A DNA stretch of 64,000 bases from Brachybacterium epidermidis (GTDB lineage: Bacteria > Actinomycetota > Actinomycetes > Actinomycetales > Dermabacteraceae). Of the stretch, positions 38,045 through 46,933 are shown piece by piece. The notes under the pieces are model-generated. The model saw only the letters and a program-made list of their open reading frames with translations, did no database searches and was not told where the DNA came from. Numbering within the stretch: position 1 is the first letter of the stretch; each line of letters begins with the position of its first letter. The position numbers were made by a program, and so were the translations under genes. The stretch spans positions 186,001-250,000 of the forward strand of contig NZ_JADEYR010000001.1 in assembly GCF_015209585.1 (NCBI RefSeq), written 5' to 3'.

Positions 38045-38977
38045 TCAGCCCCCGAGCGTGAGCTCTCCCGTGAGCTCACCGGTGCCGCCGCCTTCTGCCC
38101 AGAACAGTTCGATGTGCACCGAAGCGGGCTCGGCACCCACCGGCACATCGAACACCGCGTGGACGGCGGTGCTCTCACCGGCATCCGCGGTGCCGCGCGG
38201 CTGGGTGGGGGCATCGAGGATCTCCGAGGCGTCCGTGTCCGGGGTGATGGTGTCGCCATCGGCGGTCTCGAGCTGCATGGACGCGTTGGTGACGATGACG
38301 GTGCGTTCCGAGGCATTGTCCACGTCGATGGTCACCACCACGTACTCACCCTCGGGCTGCGACCGCCCGTCCTGTCCCCGCAGCTCGGTGAGTCCCGCCC
38401 GGGTGGAGACCTCGGTGACCGTGACCTCGCCGATGGTGAGCCCGGGGCCGCCGCCGGCCGCCGGCTGGTCCGTGTCGTCGGAATGGGCGGGATCGAGCTC
38501 GGAGGAGGGGGCCGGAGCGCCGGGGTCCTCGGCCGCGGGGTCGTCGCCGCTCAGGGCCCGGATGGTGATCACTCCGCCGCCGATGCCCAGGGCGAGGACC
38601 AGGACGAACGCCGAGATGGCCGCCAGCGCCAGGTGGCGCGGCCGTTGCCGGGGCTCAGGCTCCGGCGCGGGCAGGGCGGGCGCACGGTTGGGGCACGCCG
38701 GCCTGGGAGGCGGGGTCGGGAAACCCTCAGGAACGGGACGCAGCACCGCCCTGGGCGCGGTGCCTGTGGGAACACCGGTGGAGGGGTGGGAGCGGGAGGC
38801 GGTCTCGCTGCCGGGGCCGTCCGCCTGTTCGGGAGCCACTTCTGACGTGGAGCCCGCGGATCCCGGGGAGTCCGGCTCGGTCGGCGAGCCCGGGCCCGCA
38901 TGCTCCGTGGCACCGGACGGAGAACCATCCGTCGCCCCGTCGGCCGGGATCTCGGAGCCGTCGCGATCGGTGGCCAC
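38045..38977 (-). CDS. membrane-anchored protein with DUF4352-like domain
   Basis: 310 residues: a long Pro/Gly/Ser/Glu-rich cytosolic part (1-110), one helix (115-139, LALAAISAFVLVLALGIGGGVITI), an acidic linker, and an extracytoplasmic immunoglobulin-like domain (about 175-310) with EYVVVTIDVDNASERTVIV, as in DUF4352 and related telomeric-repeat-like surface domains. The GTG start is preceded by GAGGGGG. Probably a cell-surface protein of unknown role. Confidence 0.72.
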   Translation of the reverse strand: MATDRDGSEIPADGATDGSPSGATEHAGPGSPTEPDSPGSAGSTSEVAPEQADGPGSETASRSHPSTGVPTGTAPRAVLRPVPEGFPTPPPRPACPNRAPALPAPEPEPRQRPRHLALAAISAFVLVLALGIGGGVITIRALSGDDPAAEDPGAPAPSSELDPAHSDDTDQPAAGGGPGLTIGEVTVTEVSTRAGLTELRGQDGRSQPEGEYVVVTIDVDNASERTVIVTNASMQLETADGDTITPDTDASEILDAPTQPRGTADAGESTAVHAVFDVPVGAEPASVHIELFWAEGGGTGELTGELTLGG

Positions 38978-39023
38978 CCGGTCCCCCTCGGTTCTCGCTG
39001 TTCACTGCGCGACGCACATCACC

Positions 39024-39051
39024 TGGACGGCGAGCGTGCTGCTGGTAGGAT
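39024..39051 (+). promoter_or_regulatory. infC operon promoter
   Basis: TGGACG, a 16-base spacer and TAGGAT (39046-39051), giving transcription start near 39058. Confidence 0.5.
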
Positions 39052-39057
39052 AGTGGA

Positions 39058-39342
39058 CCGGAACATGGCGTTTCCCTATCGTTCAGATCCTTGTCCAGGC
39101 CTCCTGAATGCCGGTCTCCAGAGGACCGGCTCCCCGGAAGGCGCAGCCCGTCACCGGGCCTGGCGCAGCGGATCAGTTCTCGGAAGTGGAGTCCCCTCCC
39201 ACCTCGTGGCTCGCGGTCACCAGGTCAGTATCGCAGCCGGGCGCAGCGCTCGGTCGGCGCCTCCCGGCGTCGTGCATCACGGGGCCTCCGCATCTGCGGG
39301 GGCCTTCGTCATGTCCGACACGAACCGAGGTGAGGAGCCAAC
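39058..39342 (+). promoter_or_regulatory. long structured infC leader
   Basis: About 285 untranslated bases before infC, rich in self-complementary GC segments (for example GACCGG and CCGGTC pairs at 39100-39135). Ribosomal-protein or IF3 feedback control through such a leader is known in other bacteria, but no family consensus is recognised here. Confidence 0.4.
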
Positions 39343-39987
39343 ATCAGCGAACAGCGCATCAACGGTCAGATCAGGGTGCCCAAGGTCCTTCTGGTCGGTC
39401 CCGCCGGCGAGCAGGTCGGCATCGTCCGGGTGGAGGACGCCCTCCGCCTGGCCAACGAGGCGAATCTCGACCTGGTCGAGGTGGCGCCCGGGGCCAACCC
39501 GCCGGTCGCACGCCTCATGGATTACGGCAAGTACAAGTACGAAGCCAATCTGAAGGCCCGTGAGGCGCGCAAGAACCAGGCCAACACCGTCCAGAAGGAA
39601 ATCCGGATGGGCCTGAAGATCGACAAGCACGATTACGAGACCAAGCGCCGCAACGTCGAGAAGTTCCTCGCCGGTGGTGACAAGGTCAAGGTGATCATCC
39701 GGTTCCGCGGCCGCGAGCAGTCCCGCCCCGAGATGGGCGTCAAGCTGCTGGGCCGCATGGCCGAGGACGTCTCCGAGTACGGCTTCGTCGAGTCGCACCC
39801 GCGACAGGACGGCCGCAACATGGTGATGGTCTTCGGACCGCACAAGAAGAAGGCCCAGGCGATGGCGGAGGCGCGCAAGCGCCGGTCCGACGCCGAGAAG
39901 GCCGCCAAGCGCGGCGATGACACCGCGTCCACCACGCCCGACGGGACCGAGGACGCCGCCGAGTCCGGCGCCGATTCCCAGTCCTGA
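39343..39987 (+). CDS. infC: translation initiation factor IF-3
   Basis: 214 residues if started at the AUC codon at 39343. That start gives the universally conserved N-terminus [15 protein letters not shown], has AGGAG seven bases upstream, and has an in-frame TGA only 12 bases before it, so no ordinary start codon is possible. A GTG at 39376 would remove the conserved segment. IF3 discriminates against non-AUG starts, so a rare AUC start permits self-regulation. The C-terminal 30 residues are an acidic actinobacterial extension. First gene of infC-rpmI-rplT. Confidence 0.95.
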   Translation: MSEQRINGQIRVPKVLLVGPAGEQVGIVRVEDALRLANEANLDLVEVAPGANPPVARLMDYGKYKYEANLKAREARKNQANTVQKEIRMGLKIDKHDYETKRRNVEKFLAGGDKVKVIIRFRGREQSRPEMGVKLLGRMAEDVSEYGFVESHPRQDGRNMVMVFGPHKKKAQAMAEARKRRSDAEKAAKRGDDTASTTPDGTEDAAESGADSQS

Positions 39988-40011
39988 CACCGCACGAAGG
40001 AGAACAGGCAG

Positions 40012-40206
40012 ATGCCGAAGAACAAGACCCACTCGGGCACCAAGAAGCGCGTCCGCGTGACCGGCTCGGGCAAGCTGATGCGGGAGAAGGCGAACGCTCG
40101 TCACCTCCTGGAGCACAAGTCCTCCAACCGCAAGCGCCGCCTCGGCAGCGACACCCAGGTGTCCAAGGCCGATACCAAGCGCATCAACAAGCTGCTGGGC
40201 CGCTGA
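40012..40206 (+). CDS. rpmI: 50S ribosomal protein L35
   Basis: 64 residues, strongly basic: [37 protein letters not shown]. Standard length. It lies 24 bases after infC with GAAGGAGAA upstream. Confidence 0.98.
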   Translation: MPKNKTHSGTKKRVRVTGSGKLMREKANARHLLEHKSSNRKRRLGSDTQVSKADTKRINKLLGR

Positions 40207-40264
40207 CGCCCTGCGGGGCCGCAGCGCCCCGCCCCACATCCGTAGAACGAAGCAAGGAGTACAC

Positions 40265-40645
40265 GTGGCACGCGTGAAGCGGGCGGTCAACGCCCAGAAG
40301 AAGCGTCGGGAGATCCTCGAGCAGGCCAGCGGCTACCGCGGTCAGCGCTCTCGTCTGTACCGCAAGGCCAAGGAGCAGGTGCTCCACTCGGCCACCTACA
40401 ACTACCGCGACCGCAAGGTCCGCAAGAGCGACTTCCGCCGCCTGTGGATCCAGCGCATCAACGCCGCGGCCCGCGCCAACGGCATGACCTACAACCGCTT
40501 CATCCAGGGCCTGGGCCTGGCGGGTGTCGAGGTCGACCGTCGCATGCTGGCCGAGCTGGCCGTCAACGACGCCCCGGCCTTCGCGGCCCTGGTCGAGGTC
40601 GCCAAGGGCGCCCTGCCCAAGGACGTCAACGCTCCTGCTGCCTGA
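40265..40645 (+). CDS. rplT: 50S ribosomal protein L20
   Basis: 126 residues, GTG start behind [37 protein letters not shown] and [22 protein letters not shown] are the rRNA-binding helices. It is essential for early 50S assembly and often represses its own operon in other bacteria. A gap of 12 bases leads to the methyltransferase gene. Confidence 0.98.
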   Translation: MARVKRAVNAQKKRREILEQASGYRGQRSRLYRKAKEQVLHSATYNYRDRKVRKSDFRRLWIQRINAAARANGMTYNRFIQGLGLAGVEVDRRMLAELAVNDAPAFAALVEVAKGALPKDVNAPAA

Positions 40646-40657
40646 CCGGCGCCTTTC

Positions 40658-41515
40658 GTGACCGACGAGCGCCCGGACCAGTCCCCGATCACCTCGCCCC
40701 GCTCAGAGCGGGTGCGCAGGATCGCGGCACTGGCCGGGCGCTCGGCACGTCGCAAGCAGGGGCGCTTCCGGGTGGAGGGCCCACAGGCCGTGCGCTCCCT
40801 TCTCGCCGAGCGCCCCGATCTGACCCTCGAGCTCTACCTCACCGAGCGCTGCGAGTCCGATCACCCCGAGCTGGCAGCGCTGGCCGCAGCAGCCCGGATC
40901 CCGCTGCACCGGGTGGAGGACCCGGCGCTGCGGGCAATGGTGCGTGAAGGGGAGGGCGCGCTGGTCACACCTCAGGGCGCAGTGGCTGTGGGTCGCCTCC
41001 CTCAGGAGGACGCCCGCAGCGCGGTCGAGGCGATCGGAGCCCAGCCCGCCGAGGGTCCGCTCACCGTGGTCGTGCTGCACGAGGTGCGCGACCCCGGCAA
41101 CGTGGGCACCCTGATCCGCACCGCCGATGCCGCCGGTGCCGATCTCGTGGTCCTCACCCGCACCAGTGCGGACCCGTACTCGCCGAAGGCCGTCCGGGCC
41201 TGTGCGGGTAGCCTGTTCCACCTGCCCGTGGTCACCGGGGGCGATATCGACCAGGTGCTCGCCGCACTGGCCCACAGCCACGTGGTGGCCGCGGCGACCA
41301 GCGGCCACGCATCACTGGACCTGTTCGAGGCGGAGCTGCCGGCACGCATCGCATGGCTGCTGGGCAACGAGGCCCATGGACTCGACGCCGCCACCCTCGA
41401 GGCGGCACCGCTGGCGGTGCGGATCCCGCTGGCCGGCCGCGCCGAATCGCTCAACGTGCACACCGCGGCCACCGTGTGCCTGTTCGAGACACTTCGCCGG
41501 CGGGGACGCGGATGA
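40658..41515 (+). CDS. TrmH/SpoU-family RNA 2'-O-methyltransferase
   Basis: 285 residues. An N-terminal L30e-like substrate-binding domain (about 30-115, RFRVEGPQAVRSLL) is followed by the SPOUT knot: motif 1 VLHEVRDPGNVGTLIRTADAAGAD, motif 2 WLLGNEAHGL, motif 3 IPLAGRAESLNVHTAATVCLFE. It methylates 2'-OH groups in rRNA or tRNA with SAM; the target is unknown (rlmB/tsnR-like). The GTG has no clear Shine-Dalgarno and probably depends on rplT translation. Confidence 0.92.
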   Translation: MTDERPDQSPITSPRSERVRRIAALAGRSARRKQGRFRVEGPQAVRSLLAERPDLTLELYLTERCESDHPELAALAAAARIPLHRVEDPALRAMVREGEGALVTPQGAVAVGRLPQEDARSAVEAIGAQPAEGPLTVVVLHEVRDPGNVGTLIRTADAAGADLVVLTRTSADPYSPKAVRACAGSLFHLPVVTGGDIDQVLAALAHSHVVAAATSGHASLDLFEAELPARIAWLLGNEAHGLDAATLEAAPLAVRIPLAGRAESLNVHTAATVCLFETLRRRGRG

Positions 41516-43563
41516 CAGCCCGCCGTCTCACCCTGCTCACCCTTCCCGCCCTGCTGGCGCTCACGATCGGCGCCGCACTGCTCGGGCTGATCGCCACCGG
41601 TGCCGCCGCACCGCAGACCCTCGTACCAGCCTCCCCGCTGGTCACCTGGGGCGTTCCCGTCGTCCGCTCCCTGCACCACCTGGGCCTGCTGCTCGCCGTC
41701 GGAGCAGGAGGCACGGCGGTCCTCCTCCTGCCGGGCCCCTCGCGCCGGGAGGTGACCAGCCTCGCCGGTGCCCGGGGGCACACGGTGCGGATCGCCGCCG
41801 CCGGTGCCGCACTGTGGGCGGCGGCATCCCTCGCCCTGGTGCCGCTGGGCGGTCTGGAGGCCGCGGGAGCCGGGTCCGGCCTCGCCGTGTGGGACATCGC
41901 GCTGTCGACCGAGCTGGGGCGCCTCCAGCTGACCATCGCCGTCATCGCTGCGATCAGCGCAGCCTTCTCCGCCGCGGCCCGTTCCACGGTGATGGCGGCG
42001 TGGGGGCTGGCCTTCGCGGGCATCGGCACCGGATTCCTGGGGCTGGCCGGCCATGCGGGCGCCAGCCTCGACCATCTGAACGCTGTCAACGGCATGGCCG
42101 TGCACCTGGTCGCGGTGACCGTGTGGGCCGGCGGGCTGCTGGTGATCGGGCTGATCAGCCCCCTGCTCGATCAGACACAGCTGGCCGTGACCATCGGCCG
42201 GTTCTCGCCCTGGGCGCTGGCAGCGGTGGTGGGGCTCGCGTTCAGCGGGGTGCTCAGCGCCGGGATCCGCATGTCCTCCCTCGCCGAGCTGGCCACCACC
42301 GGCTACGGGCGCATCGTCGCCCTCAAGGCACTGGCCCTGGTGGGTCTGGCTGTGCTGGGTGCGCTGCAGCGACGGCGTCTGGGGGACCGGGTGCGGTTCC
42401 GCCACCTGGCAGTGACGGGGGGCGCGGTGATGGCCCTGGTGATCGGCGCCTCGATCGCTCTGGGTCGCAGCGCCCCCCCGGTGCCGCAGGAGATCCCCGC
42501 CGTGGGCGACCTGCGGGTGCTGTCCCTGGCGGGGTTCTTGCCTCCCGAGGAGCCGTTCAACCCGACCACCATGTTCACCGAGGTGCAGCCGGACTGGGTG
42601 GCCCTGCTGCTGGCGGTGGTGATGGCCGGCTTCTACATCGCGGGGGTCGTGCGTCTGCGCCGCCGCGGCGACCAGTGGCCGATGCTGCGCACCGTCCTGT
42701 TCGTGCTGGGCTGCGTGGCGTTCGCCTGGGTGATGAGCGGTGGCGCTGCCGCGTACGGCCGGTTCCGGTTCGACGCCCACATGGTCCAGCACATGGCCAT
42801 GATGATGATCGTGCCTCCCCTGTGGGTGATGGGCGGTGTCGTCACCCTGCTCTCTCGCGCGCAGAGCCCGCGCACCGACGGCTCCCGCGGGATCCGCGAA
42901 TGGGTGTTGGCGGCACTGCACTCCGGCTACGCCCGGACCGTCTCGTCACCGCCGCTGGCCGGGATGTTCTTCGCCGGTTCGCTGGTGGTCTTCTACTTCA
43001 CGCCGCTGTTCGAGCTGGCGATGTACCACCACCTCGGGCACGTGCTGATGACCGTGCACTTCCTGCTGTCGGGATACCTGTTCGCGTGGGTGCTGATCGG
43101 CGTGGACCCCTCCACCCGGCCTATCAACCCGGTGATGAAGCTGGTGACACTGCTGGTGACGCTGGCCTTCCATGCGTTCTTCGGGGTGGCGGTGGTCTCG
43201 GCCACCTGGCTGATCGCCGAGAACTGGTACACGGACCTGGGGATGTACACCGGCGAGCAGCTGGCACTGATCCAGACTCGCGGAGGCTCGATCATGTGGG
43301 CCGTCTCCGAGATCCCCACCGTGCTGTACGCCCTGGTGGTCGCCGTGCAGTGGATGCGCTCGGAAGATCGGCGCGCCACCCAGTGGGATCGCAAGGCCGA
43401 TCGAGACGGGGAGGCCGAGCTCGCCGCGTACAACGCCTACCTGGCATCGATACGGGGCGAGGCGCACCCCGGCGAGGAGCCTTCCTGCGAGGAGTCTTCC
43501 GGTGCGACGCCCCCCGGTGCGGAGCCCGAAACCCCGGACGCTGGAGAGCGCCGCGCCCGCTGA
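41512..43563 (+). CDS. CopD-CtaG fusion membrane protein
   Basis: 683 residues, about 14-15 helices. The first half (about 1-330) is a CopD-type copper-resistance domain with HHLGLLLAVGAGGT and GMAVHLVAVTVWAGGLLVIG. The second half (about 360-630) is a CtaG (caa3-type) cytochrome oxidase assembly domain with FDAHMVQHMAMMMIVPPLWVMG and MYHHLGHVLMTVHFLLSGYLF. Histidines in these motifs are likely copper ligands. It delivers copper across the membrane, probably for oxidase assembly. The ATG overlaps the methyltransferase stop (ATGA). Confidence 0.9.
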   Translation: MTARRLTLLTLPALLALTIGAALLGLIATGAAAPQTLVPASPLVTWGVPVVRSLHHLGLLLAVGAGGTAVLLLPGPSRREVTSLAGARGHTVRIAAAGAALWAAASLALVPLGGLEAAGAGSGLAVWDIALSTELGRLQLTIAVIAAISAAFSAAARSTVMAAWGLAFAGIGTGFLGLAGHAGASLDHLNAVNGMAVHLVAVTVWAGGLLVIGLISPLLDQTQLAVTIGRFSPWALAAVVGLAFSGVLSAGIRMSSLAELATTGYGRIVALKALALVGLAVLGALQRRRLGDRVRFRHLAVTGGAVMALVIGASIALGRSAPPVPQEIPAVGDLRVLSLAGFLPPEEPFNPTTMFTEVQPDWVALLLAVVMAGFYIAGVVRLRRRGDQWPMLRTVLFVLGCVAFAWVMSGGAAAYGRFRFDAHMVQHMAMMMIVPPLWVMGGVVTLLSRAQSPRTDGSRGIREWVLAALHSGYARTVSSPPLAGMFFAGSLVVFYFTPLFELAMYHHLGHVLMTVHFLLSGYLFAWVLIGVDPSTRPINPVMKLVTLLVTLAFHAFFGVAVVSATWLIAENWYTDLGMYTGEQLALIQTRGGSIMWAVSEIPTVLYALVVAVQWMRSEDRRATQWDRKADRDGEAELAAYNAYLASIRGEAHPGEEPSCEESSGATPPGAEPETPDAGERRAR

Positions 43564-43578
43564 GGCAGCGCGGACTGC

Positions 43579-44199
43579 TCAGAGCCAGTCGCCGGTGGCG
43601 CTCTCCTTCTCCGCCCCGATGGTGGTGTCGTCGCCGTGGCCCGTGTGGACCACGGTCTCCTCGGGTAGCACGAACAGGCGCTCGCGGATCGACTCCTCGA
43701 TCGTCTCGCGATTGGAGAAGGAGCGCCCGGTCGCACCGGGGCCGCCCTGGAACAGGGTGTCGCCGCTGAACAGCGCACCCAGCATCTCCACGTAGTAGCA
43801 GGTGGAGCCGGGGGAGTGGCCGGGGGTGTGCAGGGCCTCGATGTCGGTCCCACCCACGCTGAACACGTCCCCGTCGGCCACGTCGTCGTCCCACGGCAGG
43901 TCCCCGTGGGTCAGCTGCCACACCTCACGGTCCGCGGGGTTCAGCAGCAGCGGGGCCTCCAGCTCAGCGGCCAGCTCCGGGGCGAAACGCACGTGGTCGT
44001 CGTGGGCGTGGGTGAGGAGGATGCCCACGCATTCCCGCTCGCCCACCAGGTCCTTCACGGCCTGGACGTCGTGCGGGGCGTCGAACACCACGCACTGCTG
44101 GTCATCGCCCAGCACCCAGACGTTGTTGTCCACCTCGTGGGTCTCCCCGTCCAGAGTGAAGGTGCCGGAGGTGACGGCGTGATCGAGCCGGATGCTCAT
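43579..44199 (-). CDS. metallo-beta-lactamase-fold hydrolase, glyoxalase-II-like
   Basis: 206 residues. The dinuclear zinc motif is THAHDDH (63-69), with later ligands in [24 protein letters not shown] and TGHGDDT. The same pattern occurs in the MBL hydrolase encoded beside mycothiol formaldehyde dehydrogenase in many actinobacteria, where hydrolysis of S-formylmycothiol is suggested. Its ATG overlaps the mscR stop (ATGA), so the two enzymes are translationally coupled. Confidence 0.88.
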   Translation of the reverse strand: MSIRLDHAVTSGTFTLDGETHEVDNNVWVLGDDQQCVVFDAPHDVQAVKDLVGERECVGILLTHAHDDHVRFAPELAAELEAPLLLNPADREVWQLTHGDLPWDDDVADGDVFSVGGTDIEALHTPGHSPGSTCYYVEMLGALFSGDTLFQGGPGATGRSFSNRETIEESIRERLFVLPEETVVHTGHGDDTTIGAEKESATGDWL

Positions 44200-45296
44200 C
44201 GCTCGATCACCGCCACGGTGCGCAGGGTCTCACCGTCGTGCAGGGAATCCATCGCCGCATCCACTCCTTCGAGAGTTGTCCTGCCGGTGACGAACCGGTC
44301 CAGGGGGAGCCGACCCTGCAGGTACAGGTCGGTCAGATAGGGCAAGTCCCGTTCGGGCAGGCAGTCGCCGTACCAGGAGGACTTCAGGGCGCCGCCGCGA
44401 CCGAACACGTCCAGCAGCGGGAGGGTGAGTTCGACGCCGGGACGAGGGACGCCCACCAGCACCACGCGGCCGGCCAGGTCCCGCGCGTAGAACGCGGTCT
44501 CGTAGGTGGCGGGGATGCCCACGGCGTCGATCACCACGTCGGCTCCGACGCCGTCGGTGAGCTCCTGGACCTTCCCGGCGATCTGCTGGGGCTCCAGGCC
44601 CTTGGTATCGATGGTGTGGGTGGCTCCCAGCTCCTCGGCCGCGGCGAACTTCTTGCCGTCCACGTCGAGCCCGATGATGGTGGTGGCCCCGGCGAGCTTC
44701 GCACCGGCGATCGCCGCGCAGCCCACGCCGCCCAGGCCGATCACCGCCACGGACTCGCCGCGCTGGACGGCGCCGGTGTTGACCGCGGCGCCGATGCCGG
44801 CCATCACTCCGCAGCCCAGGAGCCCTGCGACCTCGGCGGGGGCGTCCTCGTTCACCTTGGTGCACTGGCCCTCGTGGACGAGGGTCTTCTCGGCGAAGGC
44901 CCCGATCCCCAGGGCGGCGGTGAGCTCGGTGCCGTCCTCCAGGGTCATGGGCGTCGAGGCGTTGTGGGTGTCGAAGCAGTACTGGGTGACGCCCTTGCGG
45001 CAGGCACGGCACTGCCCGCACACCGCGCGCCAGTTCAGAACCACGTAGTCACCCACCTCGACATGGGTGACGGCCTCGCCGATCTGGGCGACCCGGCCGG
45101 CCGCTTCGTGCCCCAGCAGGAAGGGGAACTCATCGTTGATGCCGCCGTCGCGGTAGGCCAGGTCGGTGTGGCACACCCCGCAGGCCTCGATGTCGACCAC
45201 CACATCGTTCGGGCCGGGATCGGGGATCACGATGTCCACCAGCTCCGCGGGCTGCTTCTCTGATCGGGCGACGACGCCCTTGACGGTCGTGGGCAC
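44196..45296 (-). CDS. mscR: S-(hydroxymethyl)mycothiol dehydrogenase
   Basis: 366 residues, a zinc alcohol dehydrogenase. Catalytic Zn: Cys42 (GVCHTD) and His63-Glu64. Structural Zn: Cys93, Cys96, Cys99 and Cys107 ([15 protein letters not shown]). The nucleotide motif is [12 protein letters not shown]. It oxidises the mycothiol-formaldehyde adduct with NAD+ and may reduce S-nitrosomycothiol. The GTG start has GGAGG upstream. The operon with the MBL hydrolase forms a formaldehyde-detoxification pair. Confidence 0.93.
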   Translation of the reverse strand: MPTTVKGVVARSEKQPAELVDIVIPDPGPNDVVVDIEACGVCHTDLAYRDGGINDEFPFLLGHEAAGRVAQIGEAVTHVEVGDYVVLNWRAVCGQCRACRKGVTQYCFDTHNASTPMTLEDGTELTAALGIGAFAEKTLVHEGQCTKVNEDAPAEVAGLLGCGVMAGIGAAVNTGAVQRGESVAVIGLGGVGCAAIAGAKLAGATTIIGLDVDGKKFAAAEELGATHTIDTKGLEPQQIAGKVQELTDGVGADVVIDAVGIPATYETAFYARDLAGRVVLVGVPRPGVELTLPLLDVFGRGGALKSSWYGDCLPERDLPYLTDLYLQGRLPLDRFVTGRTTLEGVDAAMDSLHDGETLRTVAVIER

Positions 45297-45332
45297 GGGT
45301 CCTCCTGGGTGCTCGGGCTCTGCTCATCGGCC

Positions 45333-45338
45333 AGCCTA
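45333..45338 (-). promoter_or_regulatory. -10 element of mscR
   Basis: TAGGCT on the minus strand, 36 bases before the GTG. Confidence 0.4.
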
Positions 45339-45360
45339 GCCGCCGGGCCTCCGCTGTGTC

Positions 45361-45380
45361 CCGGCCAGGGGGCTGGCCGG
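45361..45380. repeat. inverted repeat upstream of mscR
   Basis: CCGGCCAG-GGGG-CTGGCCGG, an 8-bp perfect palindrome near the position expected for a -35 or an operator of the mscR promoter. Confidence 0.45.
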
Positions 45381-45722
45381 GGCCAGCGGAGGAGCCGCAG
45401 CTCTGCAGTGCTCCAGAGCCACTGGAAGGCATCATTGCCCGGTCAGTCCCACGAGTGACCGCGGAGACCTTGGCGAGGTCAGTTCAAGCGCCCCCCGGCC
45501 GTCCCGTCCGAGTGATCGCGCACGATCAGCTCGTCCGCGAAAGTGCGGTGCGGTCCTTCCCGGTGGCGGAGATGTTCAGCTCATCGGTGCCCGCCGTGAG
45601 CCGGGAGTTCGAACCGCGTTCCGAGGCAGTACCGGCTGCTCCGTGTCCGCTCCGTGCGTGAGCATGTCGACACCTCACCTGGAACCTTCCCGGAAGTGTA
45701 AGGGGGGCGCGGCGAACACGAC
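45381..45722. other. intergenic region between mscR and pheS, no gene seen
   Basis: About 340 bases. One open frame of about 100 codons crosses it but lacks a ribosome site and any similarity. A GTTCGAAC box at 45609-45616 is not part of a tRNA. Nothing else is recognised. Confidence 0.5.
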
Positions 45723-45740
45723 ATGGGGAGCAGTCCCCAT
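45723..45740. promoter_or_regulatory. palindromic operator candidate upstream of pheS
   Basis: ATGGGGA-GCAG-TCCCCAT, the same core as at 9193-9210. It occupies the -35 region of the pheS promoter. Confidence 0.5.
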
Positions 45741-45746
45741 CCCTCC

Positions 45747-45752
45747 TAGAAT
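45747..45752 (+). promoter_or_regulatory. -10 element of pheST
   Basis: TAGAAT, with start of transcription expected near 45759. A 5' hairpin, GCCCGCG/CGCGGGC (45763-45781), follows in the leader. Confidence 0.55.
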
Positions 45753-45813
45753 GGACAGCGGTGCCCGCGCCCGACGCGGGCGTTCCCGTGCCCGCCGGAC
45801 GAAAGCGATACCC

Positions 45814-46932
45814 GTGTCCGAAACATCCCCCGCCTCCGAGGCGCCCGTGATCGACGAAGCCACCATCGGTGCTGCCGTCGACGCAGCGCTCGCCGCCGTC
45901 GCCGCGGCGCGCAGCACCGCCGAGCTGAAGCAGGTGCGCATCGACCACACCGGGGACTCCTCCGTGCTGGCCACTGCGAACCGTTCCATCAAGGACCTGC
46001 CCAAGGACCAGAAGGCCGCGGCCGGCAAGCTGGTGGGGCAGGGCAAGGGGCGCGTGCAGAAGGCCATCGGGCAGCGGCAGGGCGAGTTGGCCGCTGCCGA
46101 GGAGGAGGCCGCGCTGGCTGCGGAGACGGTCGACGTCACCCTCCCGGTGGACCGCCGGCCCCGCGGGGCGACGCATCCTCTGACCACCCTGACCGACCGC
46201 ATCAGCGACGTCTTCGTGGGGATGGGCTGGGAGGTCGCGGAGGGCCCGGAGATCGAAGCGGAGTGGTTCAACTTCGACGCCCTGAACTTCGATGTGGACC
46301 ACCCGGCCCGCCAGATGCAGGACACCTTCTACGTGGCCGGACCGGACGGCGGCGAGGGCAGCGGGCAGATCCTGCGCACCCACACCTCCCCGGTGCAGGC
46401 CCGCTCCCTGCTGGAGCGCGGCGTGCCGCTGTACATCGTGTGCCCGGGCGAGGTGTTCCGCACCGATGAGCTCGATGCCACCCACACCCCGGTGTTCCAC
46501 CAGGTGGAGGGCCTCGCGATCGACAAGGACCTCACCATGGCCCATCTGGTGGGCACCCTGGACGCCCTGGCCAGGGAGCTGTTCGGCGGTGAGCCGATCA
46601 CGCGCCTGCGCCCCAGCTTCTTCCCCTTCACCGAGCCCAGCGCGGAGATGGACTTCCGCTGCTTCTCCTGCGAGGCCCGCCACGGCCTGGACCACGACGC
46701 GGATCCCGCCTGCCGGGTGTGCGGCGGCACCGGATGGATCGAGATGGGCGGCTGCGGGATGGTCAACCCCGCCGTGCTGCGCGCTTGCGGCGTGGATCCC
46801 GAGGAGTACCAGGGCTTCGCCTTCGGCCTGGGCATCGAGCGCATCTTGATGCTGCGCAACGGGGTGGAGGACATGCGCGACATGGTGGAGGGCGACGTCC
46901 GCTTCTCCCAGCACTACGGAACGGAGATCTGA
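45814..46932 (+). CDS. pheS: phenylalanyl-tRNA synthetase alpha subunit
   Basis: 372 residues from the GTG at 45814. An N-terminal coiled-coil (about 10-100) is followed by the class II catalytic core: motif 1 region [16 protein letters not shown]-like ([16 protein letters not shown]), motif 2 [15 protein letters not shown], and motif 3 [14 protein letters not shown] at the C-terminus. It makes Phe-tRNA with PheT as an alpha2beta2 tetramer. The stop is one base before the pheT ATG. Confidence 0.97.
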   Translation: MSETSPASEAPVIDEATIGAAVDAALAAVAAARSTAELKQVRIDHTGDSSVLATANRSIKDLPKDQKAAAGKLVGQGKGRVQKAIGQRQGELAAAEEEAALAAETVDVTLPVDRRPRGATHPLTTLTDRISDVFVGMGWEVAEGPEIEAEWFNFDALNFDVDHPARQMQDTFYVAGPDGGEGSGQILRTHTSPVQARSLLERGVPLYIVCPGEVFRTDELDATHTPVFHQVEGLAIDKDLTMAHLVGTLDALARELFGGEPITRLRPSFFPFTEPSAEMDFRCFSCEARHGLDHDADPACRVCGGTGWIEMGGCGMVNPAVLRACGVDPEEYQGFAFGLGIERILMLRNGVEDMRDMVEGDVRFSQHYGTEI

Positions 46933-46933
46933 G

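Noticed and set aside
39065-39342. Open frame beginning MAFPYRSDPCPG in the infC leader
   Set aside because: It runs on out of frame into infC, has no Shine-Dalgarno, and no similarity. The region is better explained as a leader RNA.
45590-45640. GTTCGAAC reminiscent of a tRNA T-loop
   Set aside because: The flanking bases do not form a 5-bp T stem on either strand and no acceptor, D or anticodon arm can be placed.
45356-45661. Open frame of about 100 codons in the mscR-pheS gap
   Set aside because: No ribosome-binding site, no recognisable domain, and long chance frames are common at this GC content.
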